DNA of 64,000 bases, taken from assembly GCF_901709675.1 (NCBI RefSeq), contig NC_051098.1, positions 2,658,500-2,722,499 of the forward strand, in the 5' to 3' direction. The stretch's first letter is position 1; each line of letters starts with the position of its first letter. Positions 45,501 through 57,500 of the stretch are shown here, in pieces. A model generated the notes under the pieces. It was given only the letters and a program-made list of their open reading frames with translations, had not been told where the DNA came from and did not search any database. A program made the position numbers and the translations under genes. This DNA comes from Syngnathus acus (lineage: Eukaryota; Chordata; Actinopteri; Syngnathiformes; Syngnathidae).

Positions 45501-48500
45501 CTCGAGTGGAATCATGGGATATCTACCCGCTGCTTTTTGAAATAACAGCGGCACGGAAACGGTCAACGCGGGGAAAATCACTTGGAGAACTCGGTAAGTG
45601 AAGCACAAGCTAATGTGCATATAAACGTTGTCACCATTATGCTGTTAGCTAACTTTGTTAATGTTTTCGAGCCAACATATTGCTCTGCTATCACACGGTT
45701 CATTAAGCTAATACCATTTATATAGCAAACGTCACCAAAACGGGACTAATTTAGTTGTAATTAAGGCATGTTAGTCTGCCATGTTAGTGCTGCGTAGAGA
45801 GAACACCGCCGACCGGACAATGATGATCATATGGCCATGCATGCTCAGAGAGAACACCGTTGACCAAACAGAGATGTATGGCCAAAACGACTTCATTAGC
45901 AGTGTAGCAGTTGCACCCGGTTTTCCTAATTAAAGATTAAAGATTAATCGTGTAAGTCTACAGTTTAAGTTACTCTCTGTACGGCATCTACATAATTATT
46001 GTTGGGATGTTTGGGCAAAAGTTCATAATTTTTCTGAGTTATGATATCAAGTCGAATTGCATGCTGATAGAGTGGCGGTGAACGAAGACATAATATCAGA
46101 ATAGGTAAATGGGATGTATTTATAATATATAGAAAGGATTAGGTGTTTAAAATTTTGAAAAAGACAATTTTTTCCCTGTATTGCATGAAAGCTAAACTCA
46201 ATAAATACTCATTTTAAGTAATGTTATCTTCTTTTTTGTGTGTTTTCCAGTATAGTTGTAGATTTTACAACAATGAGATAATTTCATACAATTTTAATAG
46301 ATCCGGTCCAAAAATTTAAATAGTATGAAATCAATGTTTTTGTTCCATATTGTAACACTGTTTATCGTCCTTTTTAGGGTGGTGGCTCATGCATGGCTGC
46401 ACATTGAGTGTAAATTGTTACACAGATTAAAATGAGTAGAGCACGGTTACATTTTTTAGAGTGCATACAGGTTTTAGCAAGGGTCCAGATTTGATTTGGC
46501 CCTGTTCAGACATTTGATGGAGCACTGACTTTGGAAAAGAGGCGTTGTTCAGCAGCGAAATGTACGACATGATAATTGTGACAGACACAACACATGAGAT
46601 ACAGTCAAACCTCGGTTTTCGACCACAATCCGTTCCAGAAAGCGTTTCGAGAAGTGAATCATTCGAATTCCGAATCTATTTTTCCCATTACAAATAATGG
46701 GAAAATATTTAATCCGTTCCAAGACTTAAAAAAAAAAAAACGCCTTTTTTAAGCATTTTTTCATTTTTATTTTGTCCAATCGCGCAACTGCAGCGCACCG
46801 CCAACCACGCAACCGTAGCACGCCACCGACCGCGCAACTGCACCGTGCTGGTCGCATTATTGTGACAGAGCCGTTGCTGAAATTTAGAAAATAGTTTTGA
46901 AGTCCTGATGTACTTCCAAAATTTTAGTGGACCTCAGTGCGCAGGGAGCTTAATTTGGTCCGATCGCGCAACTGCAGCGCGCCGGGCGCTCACTGTCGCA
47001 TTGCTTTAAGAGCGTCTTTGTGTTTTAGGATGGTTTTACTGCTCCCACTTGCTTTCTTTGGAGGCATGATTAGGGGTTAATACAATCCTCAAAGTAACGA
47101 AAATACAATAACAACGAACGGAGTCAGTCGGCATCCGGGTCGCGCGGTCGGGTTTTCTCGGGTCCTCTTGGCTCATCTCGCGAAGTTCGACCTCTGAATT
47201 TTTGTTCGACAACCGAAGCAAAAAAATCTCGAATTTTTCGTTCGAATTCCGATTTGTTCGAGAACCGGGACGTTCGAAAACCGAGGTTTGACTGTACTTT
47301 CATGAATGGAGTTGTTTCGATACATACCCTCAAGCTTTGTATGTATGGCGCTATCTCTCCACAAATTTACATATCAATCAGCTCAGTGGCCTAGTGGTAG
47401 AGTGTCCGCCCTGAGACTGGAAGGTTGTGGGTTCAAACCCCGGCCGGGTCATACCAAAGACTATAAAAATGGGACCCATTGCCTCCCTGCTTGGCACTCA
47501 GCATTAAGGGTTGGAATTGGGGGGTTAGATCACCAACTGATTCCCGAGCGCGGCACCGCTGCTGCTCACTGCTCCCCTCTCCCCCAGGGGATGGATTAAA
47601 ATCACACGGGGATGGGTTAAATGCAGAGGACAAATTTCACCACACCCAGGTGTGTGTGTGACGATCATTGGGACTTTAATCTTTTAATCTTAATCTTTAA
47701 ATTGATTGACGCCACGAACAGTTTAAACAGATTTGTGTGTTTGGACCAGTTCAGACTGAAACATATCCTGTCCAAATCAGATATGAAACTACCTCCGGAG
47801 TGTGGTTTCAATCCGACTCACAAAAATCTAATTATATGTGCATTGTGACGTTTCAGACTACACAAGAGCCATCCAGTTTCAATTTGAATGGGCTGAAAAT
47901 CTGATTTTGGCTGTCTTTTTGAACACAAGCTAAGAAAAAAAATGCACTTACCAACTTCTTGAATATTTTGTTTGTTCTTAAAAAAAGCTTAGTTTACCCT
48001 GAACCCATAGTAATATCGTTCGCATCATATCGTTACTGATACCTGACAAAATGATCACAATATTAAATTTTAGCCATATCAAACAGCCCTTATGCAGATA
48101 CTGATACTACTCAGCTCTTTAGTGAAGAAATGGCTGGGTGTTCCCAGGTGTTTCAACAGCATAGGGGTGTACGGAAAAGGCATTCTGGAACTTCCTCTGT
48201 CCAGTCTCACGGAGGAATTCAAGTGCTCCAAAGTGAGGCTGTAGAAGACACTAACTGAATCCTGGGACTCACGTGTAGCCCAAACAGCCCCTACTCTGAT
48301 AACTGGAAGGAAGTGGTCTGCAAATGTAGGAGGCACCATGACATTGTGGAGCTTGTGTGGCAGGGGAGGGGAGGGTTTGACCTTGGCGAGATGCATGCAT
48401 CCATCCATCCATCCAGAACTTCACCATGTGGCGGCATGGAGTGGTGCATGATCCTCTCAAGAAAAAGCTGAAGAAGTTGTATCCAGGAAGAAGCAGTGGA

Positions 48501-51500
48501 GTGCCGCACAGGCCAAGCTGCAAGGTGCTGAGACCAACAAGCTTGCTGCCAAGTTGCACAAGATTCATTTAGAAGACCTTAAATCTTGAGCCTATTATAA
48601 TTTGATTGCCCCCTCAAAAAAGTTGGCTAGAAAATTTCAGTTTGGGCATTTTCCATCCATCCATCCATCCATCCATCCATCCATCCATCCATCCATCCAT
48701 CCATCCATATGCTGCAAAGAATACCTCTGTGTCATTGGCAATGGGCATAAAAGGAGAGAAACTCATGGTGTGGCCAACAACTTCCCCTGACCTCAACCCT
48801 GTCGGGAACCTTTGGAGTATCATCAAGCAAAAGATCTATGAGGGTGGGAGGCAGTTCACGTCAAAACAACAGCTCTGGGAGGCTATTCTGACATCATGCA
48901 AAGCAATTCAAGCGGAAACTCTCCAGAAACTCACAAGTTCAATGGATACAAGAATTATGATGGTAATATCAAAACAGGGTTCCTATGTTAACATGTAACT
49001 TGGTCTGTTAGGATGGTTTCGATTGAACTAACTTGATTCAGTGAATGTGACCACCTAATGCTGCAAATTCAACAAATGACTATTTTCAATTCTTTACAAC
49101 CTATAAAATGTTTTGAAAATCTGCTGTGCATACTAATTTAGAACAGTGTATTTCAGTGTATCGAGTTTTCTTTTTTTTTTTTTAACAATACACTGTTTTC
49201 ATTGGCAGGTTTGTTCAATAAAATTTGACAGACTAATACTTGAACAATGTGACTTATCAGTATGACTTATCATACTGTCATTTGCATTGACCATTTAGGA
49301 AAATCGGAGAAAATATAATTTGCATAATAATTTGAAACACAGTTATTTGGTGAAAAAAAACCAATTTTTTAAATGAATGAATAATCGTTTAAATAATCGT
49401 CATTTCGAACACAATCAAAATAATCCTGATTATACTTTGTTCCCATAATTGTCCAGCCTTATTATGTACGGTTTGAACACTGTGCCTAAATGTAGGAAAA
49501 TTGTACTAAAAAGGTAAATACGAGTGAACAGTAGTTGGGCAATAATTCTTTTCAAGTACAACTACAGTGAGCCCAATTAACATGAATGTCTAGTGCCACA
49601 TAAAAACACTAATACAGTACACTTATTTATCTGAATCATATTTGTACTGATTATGATATAATCCTTCAACATCATCACATAGCACAACAATGTTCAACAA
49701 AATCATATTATGAACAATTTGCATTTAAATCGACAATAGAAGGCTCAAAATTGTAACTATTCTATTAATTTTTTTCAACCTGTGTAGGAAAACAACAGTT
49801 CTGAAACTGCTGCCAAGAGAAAAAAGCTGCGGATTAAACATTAAACAGTGTCATGGGACATTCATGCGCCACTAACCACAGAGAACAATGTAAACAAAGA
49901 AGCAGAGACTTCAAAAGTCACATCCAGTCACCTCGTCTTTTCTTCAATAAGATACAGATGAGAAGAGAACAAAATTACTTGCCTGTCATCAGTAATGCTG
50001 GCGATGTGACGGCCGTCGGTGCAGAAGCTCACAGAGCGCACCCAGCGGTCATTTGACCCTCCAGCAAAAATGAGTGATGGCGGAGGAAAGAGGTGACTGT
50101 GAAAACATCAACTTGACTTGAGTTCAAAGTGTAGTGTAGTACACGTTAATTTCACTTATCTTTATCCATTTCTGGTAGTTTCTATTTATACTAAAACATT
50201 CATTTCAACTTCAAGGTCTGTATATGGCTTGCGAGTGCTGTTTCTCTCCCTTGCTGGTTATGTCGAAGAGCTTAGTGCATCCATTTTGTACACCCATGGA
50301 AAATGTTTGAACTTCTTCTTGAAACGTCTTGTAGTTGAAACACAATTTTCTTGGTTTTGATAGCAATACAATATTTATGAATCTATGTTGGGCGGAGACT
50401 AGAGAGTAGTACAGAATTTTGGTGAACCATCTGCTTGTTTACTTTATGCCAATCAATGCTGTGAACTGTCGTAATGCCATATAGCGTGACATTGCAGTTC
50501 CTTGTTAATTTAATTTCTATTGCACGGGACACATACCAAATATTATCTAGGCAATACTTTATATACATTTCCATTTCTCAATAACTTTGAGGACCTGGAA
50601 AATACATTTATAATTTTCCAAACTTTCCCAGGATTTTCAAGACCGCACGAACCCTAAATGTTTAAAGTATTAGTAAATGTATTAGCACAAAAACCAGAGC
50701 ATGCATATTTATGGCATCAGGTATTTTAACATGTATTGTTTTATTGTTACCCAATGAATCAGTTTGTTTTTCAAATCAACTTGTATTACTTATATTTCAA
50801 ATTAAAAGGTAGAAAACGTTTTTAAATGATTCCTTTTGGTCTCACTGTTTGTCACAAAAACCTGACATTTCAACAGGCGTGCGTGTGTGTATAGACTTTA
50901 TATTCACTGTACATGTTTATAGGGATGCACCGATACCACTTTTTTAAAAAAACAATACAAGTAGATTTGATTACAGTAATAGCAAACCATGGCAGGAGGC
51001 GCTGCCGTAAAACTAATAATGTGGTATTGGCTGCTGGTATCCGCTCTCGTGTCATGAGTACAAGTACCAATACCAGTATCGGTGCATCCCTCCATGTTTA
51101 TTCATTCAATTATTGTTTGGTGACCTTTTAATAATTTGAAGTTTCTGTTTGGACAAACACACACACAATTGGGAAAATCGCAGGTCTCACCCCAGCTCTA
51201 GGAGGATAGTGGCCTTGTGGTGATCCCAGACAATGACCCGGGTGTCATAGGAGGCAGTGACCAACAGCGCCCCATCTGGTGAAAACTCACAAGACACCAC
51301 GTCATTGTGGTGGCCCTCCAACTTCCGGATTAATGTGTATTTATCCATGTTCCATAAGAACACCTGCAAAGTGAAGAAAGGTCTATTAAAATCCATGGAT
51401 TGATGAGAAGGGTTGAGTTGTACTATCATAGGTCTATCATTACCATTACTGTCTGCATGTAAAGGATTTAACAATTAAATTATGAGGACTTAGACAATTA

Positions 51501-54500
51501 AGTGACGTTCTGAGTAAATGGACATATTTCTAACTATTAAAAAAATCCAAAGCAAATAAAAGTGTACATGCTACACAAAAATCAAGGCTACATGTCAAAA
51601 TGCGACATCCCTATTAAACATTAAGTCACATTTTTGCTGACTACATGACTAACATTCTCAGTTGTATCAAATTACCAGATCCTTTAACTATACACAATGC
51701 TTAAATCAGTATTAAATAAGATAAAAATTACTACAAAATTACTTGTAATCTTTTAACAAAAAAGAGAAAATAAAACAAGTAGTAACTTAAGGTAACATAA
51801 TGTTACTCCACTGGTTTCCCCTTTCAGAGTTTTAGTTCTCTCTGTTTACAATAGGCTCACACCTCCGGCAGAAGCCTACGAAGAGAGACAGATACTGCAA
51901 GAGAAAAGAATATTTTATGGCCAAAGGGTTGACACCTCTGGCAAAGTACACATCAGCACCCAGACACCCAGGCACACACACGCGCACACACACGCGCACA
52001 CACATAAAAATGATAAATTCTTGAACGCTATGACCTATCAGTATTGGCGGGCTTAGAGGAAATGCCTAATGAAATTTTTAACATGCAATTTCAGCCTTCA
52101 GTTTACATCATTTGCTGTTCAAATTTCTTTAACTCAACATGTTTTTTATGGAAGAAGTGGGATGAGCTTTTCTGATGTTTTTAGGCAATACATATTTTTA
52201 AGATTAAGTATGTGTTTCTTTTAAATGAGTAACAATACTATTTCTATTCATCTGCAATACTTTCACTTCAACATCTGCAACATCCTGGAAGCAGATAGAG
52301 GGCAGGGTACATAAGGTGACATTAAAGTCCACCAGAAAAACACCTGACCAAATGACAAAACAATCTAGTATGTGTAGATAGATGATGAATGTACTATATT
52401 GGGATAAGGGAGGAGTGGGGGAATTTGGGAAAAAGGTAGTGGTGTAAAGGGGGGGCGTGGGAAAGAGGGAATAATTGATGACCGGTTTAATGATAGTTTT
52501 TGGGTGAAATTAATAAAATAGGAACTGCGACAGCATAAGTAGACAGACACGGAGCAGCACCTACGTACAGATTGACCTTGCGGGTCAGGTGCCAAGTTGC
52601 CCCTGGCAGGCCTGTGGGCAATGCGCATCCGCGGTTCACACCGGCTGCTCAAAATGTCAGCGCGGCGCTCCCCTCAAAACCAATCACAAACTGAGCTCTG
52701 CCACCACCTGTGACAGGGAGAGCAAGACACACACACTGTAGGGACACACACAGCCGGTCAAACCTACTACCTACATGTCTACTACCACTTGTTTGGTAAG
52801 TTTTATTGAGAATTGAAAAGATCTGTTCATGGAGGGCACTCACAATCTATCAATTCTGACGTTTTAAAAATGGAAGGTTAGCATATTATAAACAGAAAAC
52901 AGATTTTGTCTGCAGGCCAATCAGTCATGAATGACAAGAACGTGTTAAAAATACTTTTGTTTTTGCTTAAAATAACATACAATGTTAATAAAGCTAAATA
53001 GGTGAGTGTTTCTATTAGTTTTTCCTCACTCGTCAACGCTGACTTACAGTATATGTAGCTAGATGTGTGTACAAACAGTTAGTTGTGAGTTTTGCAAAAT
53101 TCAGTACACCCAAAGCATTTTCCCCACAGTCAACAAAACTCTAGATGCAGGTCACTTCACTTATGACACAGCAAAGTCGCTTTTAGTGTGAACATAGGTG
53201 AGCAGTGCTGGGATGGGTTGTATTTCATTCCATTTCTAGGTTCATTGAGCATGGCTAGTCACAAGCAATGGCACAACAGTAAGCTAGCAAATCAATAAAA
53301 AGTGAACTGGGAGGAACATGTTTACGTACTGCTTTGCCTGATCCGACAGAGCATACGATGGACGAGTCAGGGGAAAAGGCGCTGCAGTAGACCCAATTCT
53401 GGTGACCCCGTAAAACTTTCACCATGTTACCTAAAGAAGCAAGTCACATTATCAACAAAAAGCCATTTACTCTCAAAAGTCGAAGTTAACAGATTTGCTG
53501 AATGTCTATGACAAATTTCCCCTTTGCGATCAATAAAATAAATGAACTGCACTGCCTACATACACATACACACACCCGCGCACGCACACACACACACGTC
53601 TTATGGTTCCATAAACTGCTAAGAATATAGATCTCTCAATCAGTGTTCAGTAGCATATCTTAAGTGACTTCAGCATTATTGTATTTTCTTGAGATTCTCA
53701 AAAATAAGGCTCTTCTGAAAAATAAAAAATAAACAAATACAGTAATCACTCGCTATATCACGGTTCACGTTTCACAGCCTCACTGCTTCACAGATTTTTT
53801 TTCATAGTGCATTGTGTTATGGCTTCATTAGAAAAATACACGACAGATTGGAGTCAGGCCACAGCAGCACAGTCAGAGTAGTGCAGTGAAATACGCGGGA
53901 GTCACAATTTGTCCTACTATATTGCACGTACTTTGTATTGATGATTAAAATTACTATTTTACTGTAGTTATTTGTAAGAGAGCATTTACTTCTCTGTGTT
54001 AAAAACATGTTTGGACCTGAAAACATGTTTTGTTCTTTTGTTTCAAGGTTATACAGGACTGTCTCAGAAAATTAGAATATTGTGATAAAGTTCTTTATTT
54101 TCTGTCATGCAATTAAAAAACCAAAAATGTCATACCGTAATTTTCGGACTATAAGTCGCACCGGAGTATAAGTCGCACCAGCCATAAAATGCCCAAAAAT
54201 GTGAAAAAAAACATATATAAGTCGCTCCAGAGTATAAGTCGCATTTTGGGTGGCAATTTATTCGACAAAATCCAACACCAAGAACAGACATGAACGAGCA
54301 ACAACGATACGGTATGCTAACGTGACAAACACAAACGAGGAGCTGAGAACGGGCCTGACGTAACATTCAGTTATTTAAAAAAAACTATTACATAAATAAC
54401 ACGTTTATAAAACCATGTGTCACTCCAATTCATTAAATCCATCGATCGTCCTTTGTCAACAATGCCGTGTGCCGCGCCGCAGTTCAAATTATTCCACAGG

Positions 54501-57500
54501 CCCATACAACGATATATAAACTATATTTTAAATAACTATCACATAAACAACAATATTTTCAAACCATTTGTGTCACTCCAAATCATTAAATCCATCGATC
54601 AAATTTCTCGTCTTTTATCGATCGTCCTTTGTCAACAATGCCGTGTGCCGCGCCGCAGTTCAAATTATTCAACAGGCCCATACAATGATATATAAACTAT
54701 ATTTTAAATAACTATCACATAAACAACAATATTATCAAACCATTTGATAATATGAAATATTGCAAGCCTTTTATTATTTTAATATTGCTGATTATGGCAT
54801 ATGCAAGGAAACCCTTGCAGGTGTTTTGAGTTAATTAGACCTTTCAAGTGATTAGTTGAATACCCTACTAGTATACTTTTTCATGATATTCTCATATTTT
54901 GAGATAGGATATTTGAGTTTTCTTAAGCTGTATGCTATATTCAGCAATATTAAAATAATAAAAGGCTTGCAATATTTCAGTTGATTTGTAATGACTCCAG
55001 AATGTATGACTTTTTTTTTTTTTTTTTAATTGTATTACAGAAAATAAAGAACTTTATTACAATATTCTAATTTTCTGAGAAAGTCCTGTACATGTATAAT
55101 AATGGTAAGAAAATAAAGGGTTCTACTTCAAGGATTTTGCCTATCACAGGTTCTTTTTGGAACGCAACCATACAATTTGCCCCAAATTAATTAATTTTTT
55201 TGGTTGAGAATCTTAAATAATTGTTAGAAACTAAAATCAACTCAGAGAATCGGAACCACAATAATCCAAATGATTTTTTTTTGTTTTACTTTAGACAGTA
55301 AAAACATTTTAAGGAAGTACAAACATGAAGTATAAACACACCATCATCTTTGAGGTCCCACACTCGGAGGGTCTTATCTCTGGAAGCAGAGACCAGCATG
55401 AGGCTTCCATCAGGAGCAAAGGTCAAGTCTCGAACTACATCAGAGTGATCCATGAGATTCAGCAATAGTTTACCTGAGAAATGGCAAGGAATTAATGCAA
55501 ATGTCTACTACCACGTGTACATGTACAGCTGCTTGTCTGATACACATGTTTATCTACAAACAGCCAAGGGATAAAGACAAACATTATTTGCTACCGCTTT
55601 AGCCTTGACAAAGGCTGGGCAAATGGGAATTTTTGCAGTGCATGTTTATTTTCAGGTATCCTCACCAGTGTAAACATCCCAGATTTTGATCCGGCCATTG
55701 TTGAGGCCAGTTGCCAGTAGCAATTGGTCTTGCCCGAATTTAAACCGGTGCCATTCGACGTTGACACAGCGGCTCTGCTTCTCAGGCACAGATGAGCCAA
55801 AAGCCAAACCCCAAACGATGTCGCCGCAGTCAATGGTGTGCTCTCTGGGATCACCAGTTGTCTGTATGTACTGGCCTCCATCACTGTTTTGACGGGAAAA
55901 GCGTCGGGGACTTAGGGCATTAGTGCCTTCTCCATCCTGGCCCGCTGAACTGAAAAAGAAATATTATTTAACATAAATATACAATGATACTAAAAGGCAT
56001 TAACTACAGTTAAATTATTCATTTGATGTATTCATTTGATTTGATGTCTCTCAAATGTAAAAACATTGTGCTTTCAGCTGCCTCTTCGTTTGGCTTGTGT
56101 CGGTCATTTCCGCCAACAGATCTTGAAGTAGCATTCTGCTTTGTCGGCATTTCCCTCAACATTCAAATTGACAAATATACACGAGGTGAGGATAGCAGCA
56201 TTGCACTTTAGGTTTGCTTATATTCGAGCAGAAACTGGGGCTTGTGGTCATAATGCTTTATGAATGGATTCACGTTTATATGAACTGATAAATTCCAAAA
56301 ATCAATTTTACAAATATAACCAATCACAATCACTGCACTGTATCTGGGTGATGAACCCCTATCTAATTGCAACAAGTCAAGAAACTTCAATATATTTTCT
56401 ATTAAAAAATGACCAACAAAACAAATGTGTGTTTGAAGTGGTACTTACAAATTTGTCAGACATTTGGACCAGGGAATAAGCCTGACAATGCGATGCCCCT
56501 GAGACCAAGCGAAGTAAGAACCATTAGGTGCAAACGCTACTGTCCAAGCTTCACGCCCAGACTTCTGGTCAAAGGGAGCAACAGGCACCAGGAGTTCACC
56601 AATGAACTTTGCCTTACCTGTAAAGCAAAGTTCTGATTTATTTTCTCTGCCCAAACCGATGGAATTCATATGATCAAGATGAAACTTTTTTCTGTTAAAC
56701 ACTGCATAAGAAAAATGTCAAATCAAGTTCATCTTTCGAGTTGAATGTGTAAAACATGGAAATATTATTCTGACATGGATAAAGGCCACTGTAGGTGTGT
56801 TGGGTGATGGGTTGAAAAGGGACAACTAATCTGGTTCTGCAATGAAAACAAGATTTATGTTGTCTATAACGATCTCTGTGACATTTTGGTGCCCTACCCT
56901 GAAATATTTACTGTATATCATACAAGCAGACTCTTAGTCAACTTTGATATTCAACGCTGAAACAGCTCCACGGCTTTGTCAGCAAAGGAACTCAAACATC
57001 CTTTTTTTATACTGATCAGGCAAACAATTTGTGTACAACGTACTAAAACCATATATGGCTGAACATCGAACAGTTGAGCCCCTTCACACAGGCCATCCAA
57101 GCAAACATTCTCCCATGTTGGAGTCAACCCAGAAATTTGTTCGCTTCCTTTCAGTACCAGAGGTTCTGCCTCATAAGCCACGACAATTTTAATTTAATGC
57201 CCCAAACAAATTTTTCACGAAAGCAATTGTCGTGCTTGCATCAAATTGTTAGGGGAGGGGAAAAAAAGAGAATTTAAACTTTATCACGAGACAATAAATG
57301 TATTATTTGTCAAATACAATCAACAATTCAAAAGGGCTGCCCAATTAATCGAATTTTAATCATGATTACGATTTTTGCTCCTGCCGACCCGAAAATTCAT
57401 ATAATCGAGGAAAAACGATGACCATATTTTCCGGACTATTAGTCGCAGTTTTTTTTCACAGTTTGGCCGAGGGTGCGACTTATAATCAGGAGCGACTTAT

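Noticed and set aside
47379-47450. Possible tRNA gene with A and B boxes
   Set aside because: It is the head of a SINE: body and tail follow and recur at three other places; no acceptor-stem closure.
48079-48568. Minus-strand frames of 72-109 codons in wsb1 intron 7
   Set aside because: No domain recognised; they neighbour a Tc1 remnant and are likely degenerate transposon sequence.
55591-55884. 97-codon minus-strand frame
   Set aside because: It is an out-of-frame shadow of wsb1 exon 3.
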